From positions 2,183,428-2,247,427 of the forward strand of contig KB722736.1 of the NCBI GenBank assembly GCA_000349905.1: a stretch of DNA of 64,000 nucleotides, in the 5' to 3' direction. Each line of letters starts with the position of its first letter. Positions within the stretch are counted from its first letter, which is position 1. Below the pieces are notes generated by a model. It was not told where the DNA came from, searched no databases, and was given only the letters and a program-made list of their open reading frames with translations. Position numbers and translations under genes: made by a program. Source of the DNA: Volvariella volvacea V23. Lineage: Eukaryota > Basidiomycota > Agaricomycetes > Agaricales > Pluteaceae. This document shows, piece after piece, positions 12,640-25,865 of the stretch.

Positions 12640-12976
12640 TGGGTGGGACGGCGAGCAGGCGGGGTGGGGAGGAGGCGGGAAAATAGGTGGTTAATATATG
12701 AGGGCCGGGTGTATTACATGGCCGTCTGATTGCAGTGCAGGCTGTACAGCGTATCGCATTTGGTGAAAAGGACCCAAAAGTCGGAGCGTCGTTCGTGGGT
12801 GAATTTGGGTCGCCAATTATTCAATTCTGCTGCCTTGACATACCCACTTTTGGCTGCCGGCCCACCAGTCCAGCCCGGACTTGCCTTTTCTGGTCAGTTA
12901 CACACGTGGCCGCACTTTTCCAATATTCGTTCCTAATTTCATATATTATTCTCCTGCCCTGTCCTGCTGCTGGCCC
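12640..12976. promoter_or_regulatory. Divergent promoter ABC exporter / GTP cyclohydrolase I
   Basis: 337 bp between outward-facing starts. It is G-rich near the ABC side (ggggcgggggcg-like) and pyrimidine-rich before the GCH1 ATG, a common leader pattern in fungi. No specific operator identified. Confidence 0.4.
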
Positions 12977-14231
12977 ATGTCTGACGCCGGCCACAGCGCT
13001 TCTCACGTCGCCCAGCTCTCCGACTCCCTCAGGCTGCTCCAGCTCCAGCAGAGTGCCTCCCACCCTGCCGACTCGCCGTCCACCCACCCCGACTCCACCC
13101 CCGTAACCTGGAACCCAGTCACAAAGGATGGCTACGGCTTTCGCAGATCAGGCGTAGCAACCCCGCTGCCCCCTGCTGCCAGTACTTCCCCTCATGGCGA
13201 ACTCGTCCCAGATCCAAACGGCTTGGGCTGGCCAGGCAAGTACTGCGCCCTTTAATTGCGATCGCACCCTCGCTGATCTTCCATCATCTCCGCCCTTTCA
13301 GCCAAGTCAACCATCTCACGCCTAAATGCCACGCCAGAAGAGCGCGAAGCCCGTCATCAAAAGCTCTGCTCGGCCGTCCGCGCCATCCTCGAGTGCATCG
13401 GCGAGGATCCCGATCGTGAAGGCCTCCTCCGCACCCCCGAGCGCTATGCCCAGGCCTTGATGTGGATGACACGAGGCTACGAGGAGCGCCTCGCAGGTTC
13501 GTCCGGCCCCCTACTTCTTATTGTCCTTCACATCTGCTCGTCACATCATTCATACATACGGTTTTTACGCCCGTACCCCCGTACATGCGCTGACCTCGCG
13601 CTCCACTACTCACCGCAGACGTCATCAACGATGCTGTGTTTGCAGAAGACCATGACGAGATGGTCGTAGTTCGTGATATCGATATATCCAGTCTCTGTGA
13701 GCACCATTTAGTTCCATTCACAGGCAAAGTACGTACCCCTGTCCAAAGTCATAGTCCCATTCCCCTGGCTTCCTGCTTCTGCTCCTATCTGTCTATGCAA
13801 TCTTTCCTTCCGTATGCTCATCCCTTCCACTTCATCTGCCCCTTGTTTTGGTCATTTTGGCTTAGGTCGCAATAGCATACATCCCTAACAAGCTTGTTCT
13901 GGGCTTGTCCAAACTTGCCCGAATAGCAGAGACTTTCAGCCGTCGCCTTCAAGTCCAGGAACGACTCACCAAACAAATTGCCATTGCCGTTCAGGAAGCC
14001 ATCCACCCCCGCGGTGTGGCGGTAGTTATGGAAGCAACGTGAGCACATTGTCCCCCACTCTCTCTCCCCTTCATTGACCATACCGATTCCCCACCTTCTA
14101 GGCATCTCTGTATGACTATGCGGGGCGTCCAAAAGCCGGGTTCGGTCACTGTCACATCATGCATGCTCGGTTGTTTCCGCACTCAACAAAAGACTCGGGA
14201 AGAGTTTCTATCTCTCATGAGAAGTTCGTGA
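12977..14231 (+). CDS. FOL2: GTP cyclohydrolase I
   Basis: Converts GTP to 7,8-dihydroneopterin triphosphate, the first step of folate/pterin synthesis. A low-complexity N-terminal extension (about 95 residues, Ser/Pro-rich) precedes the catalytic domain. Core motifs are: [54 protein letters not shown], with the zinc ligands Cys and His in [64 protein letters not shown]; and [12 protein letters not shown], with the third zinc Cys region. The protein ends FLSLMRSS, as is usual. Introns interrupt at about 13236-13301, 13494-13618, 13729-13865 and 14040-14100. The family match is essentially complete. Confidence 0.97.
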
Positions 14232-14446
14232 TCTTGCAATCCTGCCTCTGCCGCGATTCAACTCGGGACACTTGGAGGAATTTACTCATCTGCGCATATC
14301 TCACACTGTATATCACCCACTCATGTATTCAACACATCAGGAGAAAAAGTGTTTTAATATGACCAATGCAAACTAGAAGGACCTAAAGTACGGGGATGCA
14401 CAACAAATGCTTCAAGGTAATAATATGCTGCACGAAATCTATCCAA

Positions 14447-17400
14447 TCAATCTTTCCTTGCACGGCCCTTGTCCCCGCTCGATGAATCTGGCAAGAACTT
14501 CTTGATTATTCCATGCGTGCTATTGGACGGATATCTATTGCGATTGATACGAGGCCGTTTTGGGGGTTGAGAAGAAGATGTTTGTTCGCTTCCAGGCGCA
14601 GGGGGATTTTCGCTGATTTCTCTCTCACGCTCTATTCATTCATTCAAGACAAACCCGTCAGCAACAGTTGCCACAAGATCAGGGATATAGGTGATCGGTG
14701 AAAAAGAAAAAAAAAAAAACAAGTACCTGATAGTGTCCGTTTTCTGCTATCACGGTCTTCCTCTTTTCTAGGGGCGTCAGGTCGGTATGAATTGGGCGGG
14801 GGTTGAGGTAAGCTGCGAGGTGGTTCCTTATCTCCTATGCGTGACCGGAGACTAGCCCCGCTAGGAGTGCTTAGGGTGGGGCCGGCGGTGCCGCTTGCAG
14901 CACTTGTAGAACTATCCGTTGGAGGCTGGGAGCTGCTGGATGCACTTGCTGATGGTCCTGGAGCACTTTGTGAAGTGGACGAGTAGTCCCGATGGCGATC
15001 CCGTCCTTCCTTCACACGGACCAGCTCACTACTGGCCATTGCTCGTGGAGCTGATGGTGTACTTGATGGAAGTGTCTTGGAAGGTAATAGGTATGAAGGC
15101 TCCGGTCGTTTTTCAGCGGACTGTGTCGAAGCAATCAGCAACAACATATTTGAAAAATCAATCACTTTCCTACCTTTTCTGTCGCTGCTGACCGACCTTC
15201 GTCCCCGTCATAGTCCTTTTTTCTATCAGTGTCACGGACTCTATCATGCACGTCTTTTTCAGAGGGCCTTCGGCTCCTATCTTCCCTATGCCCTTCTTTG
15301 CGTGAACTTCGTTTGGAGCCACGATCCGGCTATTACATGCGTTGAGAATCAACTGTAGACACACGTCATATGAACGCTACTCACATCGTCATCAGTGGGT
15401 CTTCGTCGTTTGCCAAGCCCATCATCTCCACCAGGAGGGGCGCGATGTCGTGCTTGATCAGGGCGTGTAGGAAGGCCACGATCCTCCTGTGCGGTTGGAG
15501 CGCCACTGCCTTGTGCACTGGCGCGAGAGGTGGCTGAATCACGGTCCTTTCGGCTCTCGCGGTCGCGGTCCTTGTCATCTCTACGATGGCGGTCCCGGTC
15601 CCGGTCCCTATCGCGGTCTCTCTCTCTTTCCCTATCGCGGTCCCTCTCCCTGTCCCGATCTCTCTCCCTATCTCTATCTCCGTGCCGGTCTCTGACGCGG
15701 TCGCGGTCCCTATCACGCTCACTCTCCTTATCCTTCTCACCATCTCTTCCACCCCCACGGTCCCGCCCGCTCCGAGAACGGCTGTGTACCAAGCTATCAC
15801 GCTTGCCATGATCTCGAGATTCCTGTCTTCCACTACCACTGCTGCTGCCGCCGTCTTTGTCAGGGCGACGGTCTTCCGCTCTGTCTGCGTGCGCACGGTC
15901 TGAGCGTATTCGGTCCCCACTGGCCCTACTATCGCTGCTGGGATTTCTTGTCCCTGGACGGCTGGATGGTGAAGGGGAACGATGGCGTGGAGATGGCGCT
16001 GCAGAGCCATTTTGCCCATGCCCTCTCTCATCACTTTTCTCAGGCCGTGATATTGACTGCTTAGCTGTCTCACGCAATTCTTGGGCTGAAGGTGTTTGGC
16101 TAGGCGCTGTAGGTGGTGGCATTGTCGGGTTTGAATCCGTTCGCTGGATCCTGTCATCTGGAGGGCGATGTCCACGGGGTGAGTTGGGAATGTCTTTCTC
16201 GGCAGTGCGAGCAGCTAGCATCGGGTTTTGTGGTAATGAGGCGGACGGCCGGAGCACTTCGGGCGTATTGGAAGGGCTGTTGTACCGAGAGGCAGTTGGT
16301 CGATTGAGAATGTTGACATCTTGGTTGACTACACTCGCAATTGGTTTGTTGATCTCTGCATGTGGTGCGGTTGGGGGGTCTGCAGGGGGTTTTGGGGATT
16401 CACTGGATTTGTTGTCAGGCCGTACTCGCCGTACAACCTCAGGTCGTGGAATGCTATGGAAAGCGGTTGTTTATACCGGCTCAAAGAGTTGAGTAGAATA
16501 GGTCCACACCTGTCAGAGAATTTAGTCGTGTTAGGTTGGGGTGTTGCAGGTTTTTCGGCTACTGGGGGTGCAGTTGCCAACTGTGCTCTGGGGGCCGATG
16601 GGGCTGAGGCGGAAGTAGATGTCGGTCGGGTGGTGCTTGCTGGAGTTGACGTAGTTGCAGCTGGCCCAGTCGGTCGTCCCTTGTCAGCTGCAGGGGTTGT
16701 CGGGGCTGGCTTGGGTGAGGTACCATTTGGCTGTATGTACAGTTGAATTTTAAGTAATAAGGGCGAAAGACACGCCATACCTTAGTAGGAGGCCGTGCTA
16801 AGGCCCAGAAGGCTTCTCTCTTCTTCAAACTAGCGGAGTACCTGTGTAGGAAAAGTCTGAATAAGACATGAATTAAAATCAGATTGAATGTAGACCCACG
16901 CCTTGCCCAATATCTTCAGGTCACCGCGTTGCTCTTTCTCAAGAAGCTCATCGATTGCGTGGTCAATAGAACTTCCTCCCTCGCACACCTTTGCCAACGG
17001 GAAGACGGGTAAAATCTCCTTCAACACGATGATCGCATTATAGACATGCATAAACTCCCCAGTCGTGACGCATTCCACAAAGCCCTAGGGGACACGGATG
17101 ATGAGCCCATATAACAGAGTGTAGTCAAAGAAATTACCTTGGTGATCTTGCGATACCATTTGCGAAGAATTTGTTGATATGAGTTCCACGACTCCGGGGC
17201 ACCACCTTTATTTTTCCACGCTCTCTGGAAGCCAGGATGGAAAACAGTTTTTCCTGCAACCTTTGCACGATTATCAGCATTGTAAAGCTGTTCATCGCTG
17301 TGCCACTTCAGTAAATCAGTCAAAATTCCCAATAGGAATCGACCTATGCCGTTGTGAATAAATGCCGTTGGGCTAAAGGGGAAATGTTACCATAATTGCG

Positions 17401-20400
17401 AGCTTCGTATTCGCTACAGGAAAATATTACAACTTTGACGTGATCGCCTAGCAGCTTATGAGACGTAAATGGTAAGCTGACTGCCACATTTGAATAGCTT
17501 AGGATACATACCTTGTCATAACACAGTAGGGTGTGGAAACCAGGTGTTCCTTGTGTATGCATAACCTTGATGAACTGCGCACAAAAGTCGGCATCCATAG
17601 GGGAAAGTAAACAGCGTGGCTGTATGCAGTGTTCTATGATTGCATTAACCACAGGGGCGGATTTAGGTGCTAAACTCAATTGTTAATGTCAAGTCAATCT
17701 GGAAACGATAAACGCACATTGCGAGAACCAGTGATTTTTCTCCTTGGCAAGTCGTTTGATGGTGTATTGCCGTGAAGTCGTTTGCTCCTTCAGTTCATTA
17801 TTAAGGAGATCGATATACGTATTATATCGATCTCGCCTGGCGCGGTGCAGATGTGCCGTCACACGTTTCGACCTATCTGAAGACCTGTCTGCTGCAATGT
17901 ATTTAGCATCTTCTTGTCGACTGAGCTGACGCAACAGGGAGGATGCTTCATTATAGCTTGGCCCCGGGGGTGTTAAATCATATGTAGACAACTGCCAGAA
18001 CGTCAGATAGAATCCCGGCCTAGGCAGAATTAGCATGAAATTAGCACAAGCTCGAGCATAAGATAGTCACCCAATTGCATCCATTGCGCCTTTTGGTGCA
18101 ATCTTCTTGACATCTTCAAACGTCGCCTCGAGTTCGGGGACCCAAGGGCTCTGGATTATGATTAATAAAATGAACTGTTGGCAATGAAGAACGCACCTCA
18201 GGTGCTGGTGCAGCAGCCGATGAAGAAGGTTCCTGGTCCATATGCACATCCTCAGTACGTGTTTGCTCCTCGACCACTGGTGTCGAAGGATTACCAGTAC
18301 TAGGTGAAGCAACCCGAGAAGCAGAGTCCCGCTGAGCAGTCAAGGCTGCTTTCAACCTCTTTTCAGCCTCTTCTGTGTTTAGTCGCTGTTGCGCTTGCTT
18401 ACTTGTCGCTGCGGCCTATACGGGTGTTAGTCCCAGAGGCGGTATGGAATAAAAGGAATCGTACAAGTAATGCAGATTGCAGGACGGGTCGGATTGTCTG
18501 CATGCATATGGGTGCGTCGACATGGTATGTTTCACCAAGTTCAGCAAATGGCGGGAGGACTTTTGTAGCATAGTCCTTGGCAGAGATAACGGAAGGTGAT
18601 GTTAACAATTCCAAATATTGCAGTAAAACACCATGTGTCTAAAGCCTACGTGAGTCGATCCGCTTACAATTGATAAGATAAAACAAACCATATCAAAGAG
18701 ACCCGCGAGTGACTTAAGGGGGGCGTTAGGGTTCTTGTGAACGCAGGATAACCTCTGATGGGCTACCTGAATTAGGAGTGGCAGTGCTAGACCTGAGTCG
18801 AGCAAGACCTTCCCCAGCCGCTGAGGGCCTTTGAGAATGGCGTCACCTGGGTCAAGCCTGGCTCCCCTCGTTTGCGATGCCACCGCTTCGATACGAAGTA
18901 TAGGCCCACCAGCCATCGCCAAAATCTGTGATTCTGACAGGCTTGGCAGAGGCTCGATGCCTGCCATCTTCCAAATTAGTTCTCGCAGGACAATGATCTC
19001 CGTCGCTTGCTCGTTGTGAAGTTGATGCACGATATACTTCAGCACCGGGGTCAGGTCGGCACTGTAACGTCGGAAGAGCATCCCAGTAAATGATGCCAGA
19101 CCTAGGAAGCATTGCATGAGGCTCAGATAAGCAACGAGTCGAAATTGAGACTAACTCTGTAGCCAATCGGAAATGTTGACACCATCGCTCTTTACCCTCT
19201 GTTTATTCGGGTCGGCAAGTGCGTCCAAGATGATGAAGACCAGAACATCAAAGCCCATGTTGGTGACATAGCGAAGTGCCTGAATCACTACACTGGCTAG
19301 ATTATCATAGGCCATGATCTGGTTCACCGCATTGGCAAAGAAAATACACGGATTCGAATGGGCAAGCTTTGCAACTGTTCCAGCCAAGGAATCGATGGTG
19401 TTATGCGACAGACGACGAAGTATGCCCTTTGACTCCCTATCGGCCTGGACAGAACGCACGCGTAATTCCGCATGTGTCTTGTATGTCGAATTCTTCCATT
19501 CTCCATACAATCTCCAGCGCCAAGTCGTCTCGTACAAGCGGATTATGTTCCAGATTTCGACTGTGCACACTGCATTGCCTCGGATAAGGGGTAAGGCGGG
19601 GAGGAGATAGAGACGAAGCATCTTGAACCAGAACAGTCTGATGGGGTGCTCTGAGTCGATGGCACCGGTGGGTTTCTTGGTCTCGGGATCGATGACAACC
19701 TGGAAGGACAGCAGGCAATGAGCATTGCATTAAAGAAATAAGAGACGAGAAGAGTGGTATTACAGTTGATTGAAGGTGTACGCGACCAAGGCGAACAAAC
19801 TTAGTTAACAAAACAGGATCACGGGATATATGCAATCCTATGAATCTCATCATAGGTTCGAACACATCTACGAGATCATCAAGTGTTGTACACAAAGGAA
19901 CTTGTTCAACCCAGTCGGGGAAGAAAAACACAAAATCGGTTGAAGCCGTCCCAGGAGGTGTTGGTGCCCACAGAGTCAAGGCCGATTTTTTCGATGGATT
20001 GGTTGCTCCATAGCGTGTCCGGGGATGCGTAAAGATAGGTTTGGGGTTACGCTCGTTTACGATAGAGTCATAAAGCCCAGAAATTGAGACTTTCAAAACA
20101 CGAAGCATAAGGTCGGCAATTTCTGGACGAGCGTCCACCAACCACGGAAATTTGGATAGCAGGGCAATAGCAGGCTTGAGTGCACCAACAGCGAGTAAGG
20201 CGGTGACCAATCCAATCTTCTGATTAGGTGGGGGTTGTGGCTTGGTTTCGGGTTTCTTGTTCTCTGTTGAGCTGGGCTTCGGTTTGCTGGTGGTTGAGCC
20301 AGATTCCAGGGGAGCCGCCATAGCCAACTGACTAATCTTTGCTCCCTCTATCCGTGCATCTACATCTGATAGGTAAGCTGTTCGGACCGCCTCCATGTCG

Positions 20401-21861
20401 TCATCTCGTGGTAGAAGCTTGTGGCATAGATAAGCTTTCTGAAATAGGGCATAACTTGGCAACATACATGGGGGTATAAGTCTTCGAGGGTGATGAAACC
20501 TTCGCGTATTAGGAGCGCTGCAGTGAGGTAGAGACTCCGAGGGGGCCCTTCCGTCGACTCAGATGACTGATAAATCGTATTTGAGTATGCTAACATTGGT
20601 GCTTGGGGTTATCGGACGCACAGCATAGTAGGCAAACTTGAAGCCCAATACTTGGGCGAGTACGCGGGTTTGGCTTAGGGACTTTGGGATCTTGGGATCG
20701 TGTACAGACAGAATTTCGTCCAGAGCTTTGCCTTGGTAGGATGATTGCTGCTGATCCACTGCCATTCCCGAGTCCTCAGGTTCGGGACGTCGGTAAGAAC
20801 CGCACCAGGGTGAAAATGATAAGAGAGCGATGAAGAACGTATAATGTGTGGCGAGATGGACGGAAAGGACGTCAAGAATGATATCCAACGCTCTGTTGGG
20901 ATCCAAATCGAAATACCCTATTAGACTTATCACTTTCTCCCAAACAGGTCGGGCACGGTCAACAATGGCGGACCACGGTTCTTGGGGTCGACCCGTAAGC
21001 GATGAATGAGGAAGGCCAAGACCAGCAGTCAGCTCGACAGTAAGCTTGCTGTAACCCTCAGACTGCTCGCGCAGCAAGTTGAACTTGTTCTGTTTATAGC
21101 TGAGTAGCGGTGAAATTAATTATGAATTCGCTATACTTGACTGAACACTTACAACAGGCCCGTGCGTGTTCGAACCTCCTTCTTTTCCTGTAGAGTTGCA
21201 TCTGCGATAAGACCGACGCCTGCAAGAGTAGCCAAGCCAAGTCGCTCCCGGCAAGTTGATTTGTGAATAATCTTCCGCTCCTACAGAGGCGGTCAAATCA
21301 TTTATTGCTTACAATCATAGGCAGCCGTACCAAGAGCTTCTTTACGACGTCCCGCAAGGTCAAGAGATCAGCCTCAGCATCCGTCTGCGCTTTGGTAGCC
21401 TTGGTCACGAGAGCGGTCACGGTTGGTGAATGTGGTTGAGCCTGAAAACTTGTGACGGTTGTCTTGGCCTCCATCACAATTTCATCTAGTTCTACGTCCA
21501 GTGCCCACAGCATATCCACAACATTCTCTCCAAATTGGTTTGTGCTTGCAGCCGTGCTGGAGGACGACGGAAGCGAAGAGAGAACAGAGTCAACGAAGTC
21601 GACGAAAGTCTGCGGCGTGAACCTGACATCGGCGGGAAGCGCCCAGGTTCTGAGTGTGGCGGCAAGCAAGGTGTGATAGACAGATGTGAGGACGTCGACA
21701 CAGTTGATGTCAGATAAATTGCAGTGTGGAGAGGTGAGCATGGCGCGGCTGAAGACCTTTGAGTGAGGGTGCGACGCAAATGCAGCATAGACCTACCATT
21801 GTGCCTCGCCCCCTGCTGACCACCTCTCGAGACACTCCCTAACTGTGGAGACGGTGTCCAT
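14447..21861 (-). CDS. THO2: THO complex subunit 2 (THOC2)
   Basis: Large scaffold of the THO/TREX complex, which couples transcription to mRNP packaging and export. The N-terminus starts MDTVSTVRECLERWSAGGEA at 21861, and a 48-bp intron leads into LTSPHCNLSDINCVDVLTSV. The middle contains family-typical stretches: VTALLAVGALKPAIALLSKF, FVFFFPDWVEQVPLCTTLDD, FEPMMRFIGLHISRDPVLLT, FLGLASFTGMLFRRYSADLT, LKYIVHQLHNEQATEIIVLR and GPQRLGKVLLDSGLALPLLI. The C-terminal third is disordered: Pro/Ser/Thr-rich, then a long RD/RE tail and a Lys/Arg-rich end (PKRPRINRNRYPSN ... GIIKKFLPDSS), with stop at 14447-14449. About 20 short introns are needed, one with a run of 13 T's near 14708. Exact exon joins in the middle were not all resolved. 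Convergent with GTP cyclohydrolase, divergent from the GH105 gene. Confidence 0.92.
15545..15760 (-). repeat. Degenerate hexamer repeat coding an Arg-Asp/Arg-Glu tail in THO2
   Basis: The plus strand reads as imperfect repeats of cggtcc/ctatcg/cggtct-like hexamers. On the coding strand this gives alternating Arg with Asp or Glu (blocks such as RDRERDRDRERDRDRERE) for about 60 residues. All frames stay open through the repeat, which is why several long antisense frames exist here. Similar basic/acidic tails occur on THO2 and other RNA-binding factors. Confidence 0.85.
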
Positions 21862-22389
21862 TGGTGCTGGGACCAAGGCCGGCGGCGAACGACAAAAGAA
21901 TAAAGAGAGACGTTGGCGCGACGGGACACAGCGACGAGGAGCAAGATTGTTGTGACATGTTGTGCGAGGCCCTCTGGGGCTGGCTAGTCATGTGATCTGG
22001 ATCTTTCATGGCCGATCTGGAAAGACTAGGGACGGTAATTTCGTGCTGCAGACGAGCCACACGCACATGTTTCGCACAAGCCCATTAGGCGCCAAGATGG
22101 CCAGAGATTACCGGAGCCATCGTTTGTGGCGCACATACTTCCCCGGACCGCGCTTCTTGCTCCAGTCGCCATCACAGATCTTCGCGCACAGAACTGCCGA
22201 AGTCTTTGCGACATGCGACACGGACGGCGAAACAAGAATGCACCCAGTTCACCTTGATCCCTATGTGTGGTCTTGGCCAATGGTCTTGCCGTTTCTGTCT
22301 GCGCCAAGGACGATCCACCCCCAAATCTGTTGCAGCCTCGATATTTATACCAGCCCTTGTTTTCTGTCGTGGCACACTCGTCCATAGCC
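21862..22389. promoter_or_regulatory. Divergent region THO2 / GH105 glycosidase
   Basis: 528 bp between outward-facing starts. The reading frames across it carry no recognisable protein content. A tatttataccagc element near 22340, about 45 bp before the GH105 ATG, could act as a TATA box (inference). Confidence 0.4.
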
Positions 22390-23854
22390 ATGCACTCCCC
22401 AGCGTTGGTTGCTCTCGCTGCTGCCCTGCTCCCCCAACTCCCTACGGGCTTTACCTCTCGCCAGCTCGAGAATGTTCGCGATCGCTTGCTAGAACGCGAC
22501 CTAAGGAGGTGAACACTTTCCTCCACCTGCGTGCTTTGAATCACGCTGACACGCGACCACAGCTGGGAACTAGGCACTGCAGCTCAAGCATTGACAGAGT
22601 ATTCGTGGCCTGCGCTATCTGTTTTCAACGTCTCGGCTTTCCCCCCTCCATCTCCTCTGCCCCCATCCTTGAATGCTTCCGATGTGCTCAGCATTGCTCA
22701 TACGTGAGTGGCATCGACTACAGACTCTATTCAACAGCTAACCGTCTCGCAGTGTCGTTTTAGAAAGACCACACAACACTCTAGCTCTGATTGCTAATGA
22801 GGGCTCTGCAGCTGACCCTGCCAGTGAGTGAAAGGCGTGATCCCACTCCCATTACACTTTACCAACCACCGAGTTCGCTAGGCATCGGTGTTGCAGTGTT
22901 GCTCGCCAATTGGACGCGAACTGATCGAACGGACACGTCTTACGCTGAGGCCGCCGGAGAGCAACTCGGTTTCCTACTCCACGACGTCCCTCGAACGGAA
23001 TCAGGTGCTATTTCTCATCGCAATGAGCAAGCCCAGCTCTGGTGAGAATTTTCATAAACTTTCTCCGAGCATCGGCTAATGCAGATCAACAGGGCGGACT
23101 TTGTCTACATGGTTCCCCCTTTTATTGCGTATTTTGGTGCCCTTCAAGGCGGTCGCGGTGGTCGTGAACTTTTGCAAACTTCTTATGACCAATGCCGCCT
23201 CTATCGTGAAGCTCTGAGGGATGAAGGAGGTTTGTGGAGACACATTGCTCATGGAAACTGGCAAGATCCTACGCATTGGGCAACGGGTATGTGACTCCGC
23301 ATTTTCCCACCCTCTTCCAATCTTCCTCTAATGGAACGAATGTTGACAGGAAATGCTTGGGCTGCTGCTGGAATGCTACGTGTCCTCCAGACCCTCAATC
23401 ACACTGCACAAGCGGAGCGTTTCACAAGACAACAGGCCGACTTACGAGAGTGGATTGATGAGATTCTAGAGGCCTCTTGGGATTATCAGGTAGGCCCTTT
23501 ACTCCTATTTTTGTTGATTGGGTTCTCATTATTCCGCAGAGGCCGAATGGCGCCGTATACAATGTGATTGACGACGACGAATCTTTCACCGACACGGCTG
23601 CTACGGCGTTATTGGCAGCTGTAACCTACCGGATGGCTGCCATAACTGGGGACGCCAGACATCTTCCATTCGCGAATCGGGCCTTCAACCTCATTAAAGA
23701 CAGCATCGATGAGGATGGATGGCTCCTTGATACCACTGATCCCTATACCTTCCATCAACCCAGCCCCCCAGGTCAATATAGCCCCGAAGGGCAGGCATTC
23801 GTGCTTCTCCTCCATTCTGCCTGGCGCGCACTTTCGGATCTGGCAAACGAGTAA
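22390..23854 (+). CDS. GH105-type unsaturated glycuronyl hydrolase (six-hairpin glycosidase)
   Basis: The family cleaves unsaturated uronic acid from rhamnogalacturonan- or related polysaccharide-derived oligosaccharides; the substrate here is unknown. The protein starts MHSPALVALAAALLPQLPTG, a hydrophobic N-terminus that may be a weak signal peptide but lacks an early Lys/Arg. Recognisable pieces are: LTEYSWPALSVF; ANWTRTDRTDTSYAEAAGEQ; FVYMVPPFIAYFGALQGG; a QCRLYREALRDEGGLWRHIA block; the hallmark DPTHWATGNAWAAAGMLRV; DESFTDTAATALLAAVTYRM; and the C-terminal SPEGQAFVLLLHSAWRAL, also a family hallmark. The general-acid Asp region was not pinned with certainty. About seven introns occur. TAA at 23852-23854. 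A subtly different six-hairpin family remains possible. Confidence 0.85.
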
Positions 23855-25865
23855 AAATATACAAAAACGATATGCATCCGATACATCGCGTGGAATAGGT
23901 TTACTTATTTACTGATTTATAGTCTGGGCGATAAGATGGACTTTGTTGCTATATATTCCTATGTACTGCTGTACTTGATTTTCGTATATGTAAAAGCAAT
24001 CCGCCGTGCCGGACACAAGGTTACGCATCTCCACCCAAGTTTAAATTTGTGTGTTTCGAATCCTCGGTGTGTGGTTAAGAGTCTATAACACACCTTCACG
24101 CATAAAAAGGCTTGCGCCAAGGACAGCATAATTACCTGCACAGGGTAACACACCTTGACATCTTTTACACGCAGTAAACCCTCCTAAGTGTCAATGTGCA
24201 CACACACACCGGGCATTGAGACCACCTGCGTGGAGTGTAGCCAACTGTACGCCGCCGCGTGCTGTAACACCACTGAGTTGATTGTCAAGTCTGTTCTTGG
24301 CCCACCAATACACGAGCTACACATGTGCGCTCTTTCATTGAGCACGCCAAGCTCACATACTCCCGCTTCTTGGCCTAAAGCGTGGTGGTCCCTTTACTTC
24401 ATCTTGCGGCCAAATGACTAGGTTTCTGGTGAACAGATAGGAAAGGTAGATACTACTCGTTATGCATCACAGGGAAGTGATGAACGATCCTAGGTTAATC
24501 AGGGCATCATCTGTGGTGGAAGATGGTACACAAATTATATAACTTCAGTCCTCCGTCACTCAGCTTCTAGATTTATGTTGTCAGTTATTACCTTGAAGCA
24601 CTTGGCTTGTGTTAGGCCTATTGAAATTGAGCACGCCCCATCCACGAGCGACGGTGTCCCTTCGCGAGTCCTGTGTCTTGTGCAAAAACTACTAGGGACA
24701 CCATAGAACCTGAGGCGGTTTGACAACAAGTGATGATTAAATGGCTCACCGGGCAAAACCTCAATTATCCAAGCTGACAGCTATCCATGCCGTACCTCTA
24801 CTAAGTGTTAATGCTTGGAGACCACCTCTTTTGGATAGGCCACTAAACCCTCCGAATGCCCAATCACAATGATACAGCCTGACAGTGAGAGCGTTGCGCC
24901 TCCGCCGAGCCCTTGTCGATATGTCCACAACTAATCGAAGAGATCTAGTGTGCCTTCGACTTAACATCCTGCAGCCTGACTTCTGGCCCTTCGAGCATGT
25001 GAACCAAAATATCCGAGTCTCCACTTGACAGATGAGGCAAAATTAGGCCGACACACGTGGCTGGGGGTGATGCCGTGCACACCTATTCCTGTGCTCCAGC
25101 ACATCCAGGCTGCAAACGAATACAAAAGGCACCGCCAATGCTCTGCCCAGACTCCCATAGCCTTTCTGATATCGACAGTGTCGCTCTCGTTCTTGCAAGC
25201 CAGAACATGTTGCGCCCATTATTTGTTCGCGGTATATCCCTCATCGGCGTTTGTTGGGTAGCTCGGTTGATGAAGGGCTGATGGGTTGACAAATGGGCGG
25301 CTGATCTTGGGGAGGGAGGTGGACTAGGGTCGTAATTACTACCAAGTTGGATTCCTTGGGAAGTGTTGTCAACTGAAGGTGAGTCGTATTGGCAAAAGCT
25401 ACGCAAATAGCGTAAATTGTGTTCCGACTCTAGTTCACTCGATTAAATACTGAGTCACTAAGTCAGTGGATAATTGATGCTCACATGTTTTTTAGTTCGT
25501 GATTGTGGATGCTTTCAAGTACTTCCAATGGAGACAAGTGAAAAGTGTCTCCGAGTGTCTTCTCTGCGCCAATCGCCAAATTTTCTGGAAGATCGCGCGT
25601 AATACACTTGCTGCGGGCGGTGCTGCAATTGGCATCAATTCTAGCGTGATAGACAGCGCGAATACAACAAGCAAAGAGGATGTCAGTTTAATACATTGCG
25701 TTGACATTAGCGCATTGGGTATTACGACATGCATTGTGGTTCACGAACCATGTTATTATAGCTCTATAAACTCTCGAACTACTCGGGTATCTATTTGCCT
25801 GAACCACGGTGGTGTGCAATCACGGAGGAGGCATACACCCGTACACCGGTCGATCTCGGAGGCGC
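23855..25865. other. Gene-poor 2-kb interval
   Basis: The largest stretch without a recognisable gene. Frames of 60-130 codons occur on both strands, for example plus 25499-25882 and minus 25083-25406. None shows a known domain, and they overlap each other. There is no terminal repeat pair, target-site duplication or transposase motif that I can see. It may hold a lineage-specific gene, a decayed gene or plain spacer. Confidence 0.4.

Noticed and set aside
12312..12729. Overlapping plus-strand frames rich in Gly/Arg
   Set aside because: They oppose the 5' exon and promoter of the ABC exporter and show only G-rich composition.
15857..16492. Long plus-strand frame of 211 codons opposite THO2
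   Set aside because: It lies antisense to the low-complexity THO2 tail, where repeats keep all frames open; its composition is a mirror of that repeat and it has no domain.
24045..24070. TTCGAATCC, similar to a tRNA B-box
   Set aside because: The flanks do not form a T-stem and no A-box lies at the right distance.
24188..24421. Cysteine-rich plus-strand frame that could suggest a secreted effector
   Set aside because: It has no signal peptide, and its short length and position give no other support.
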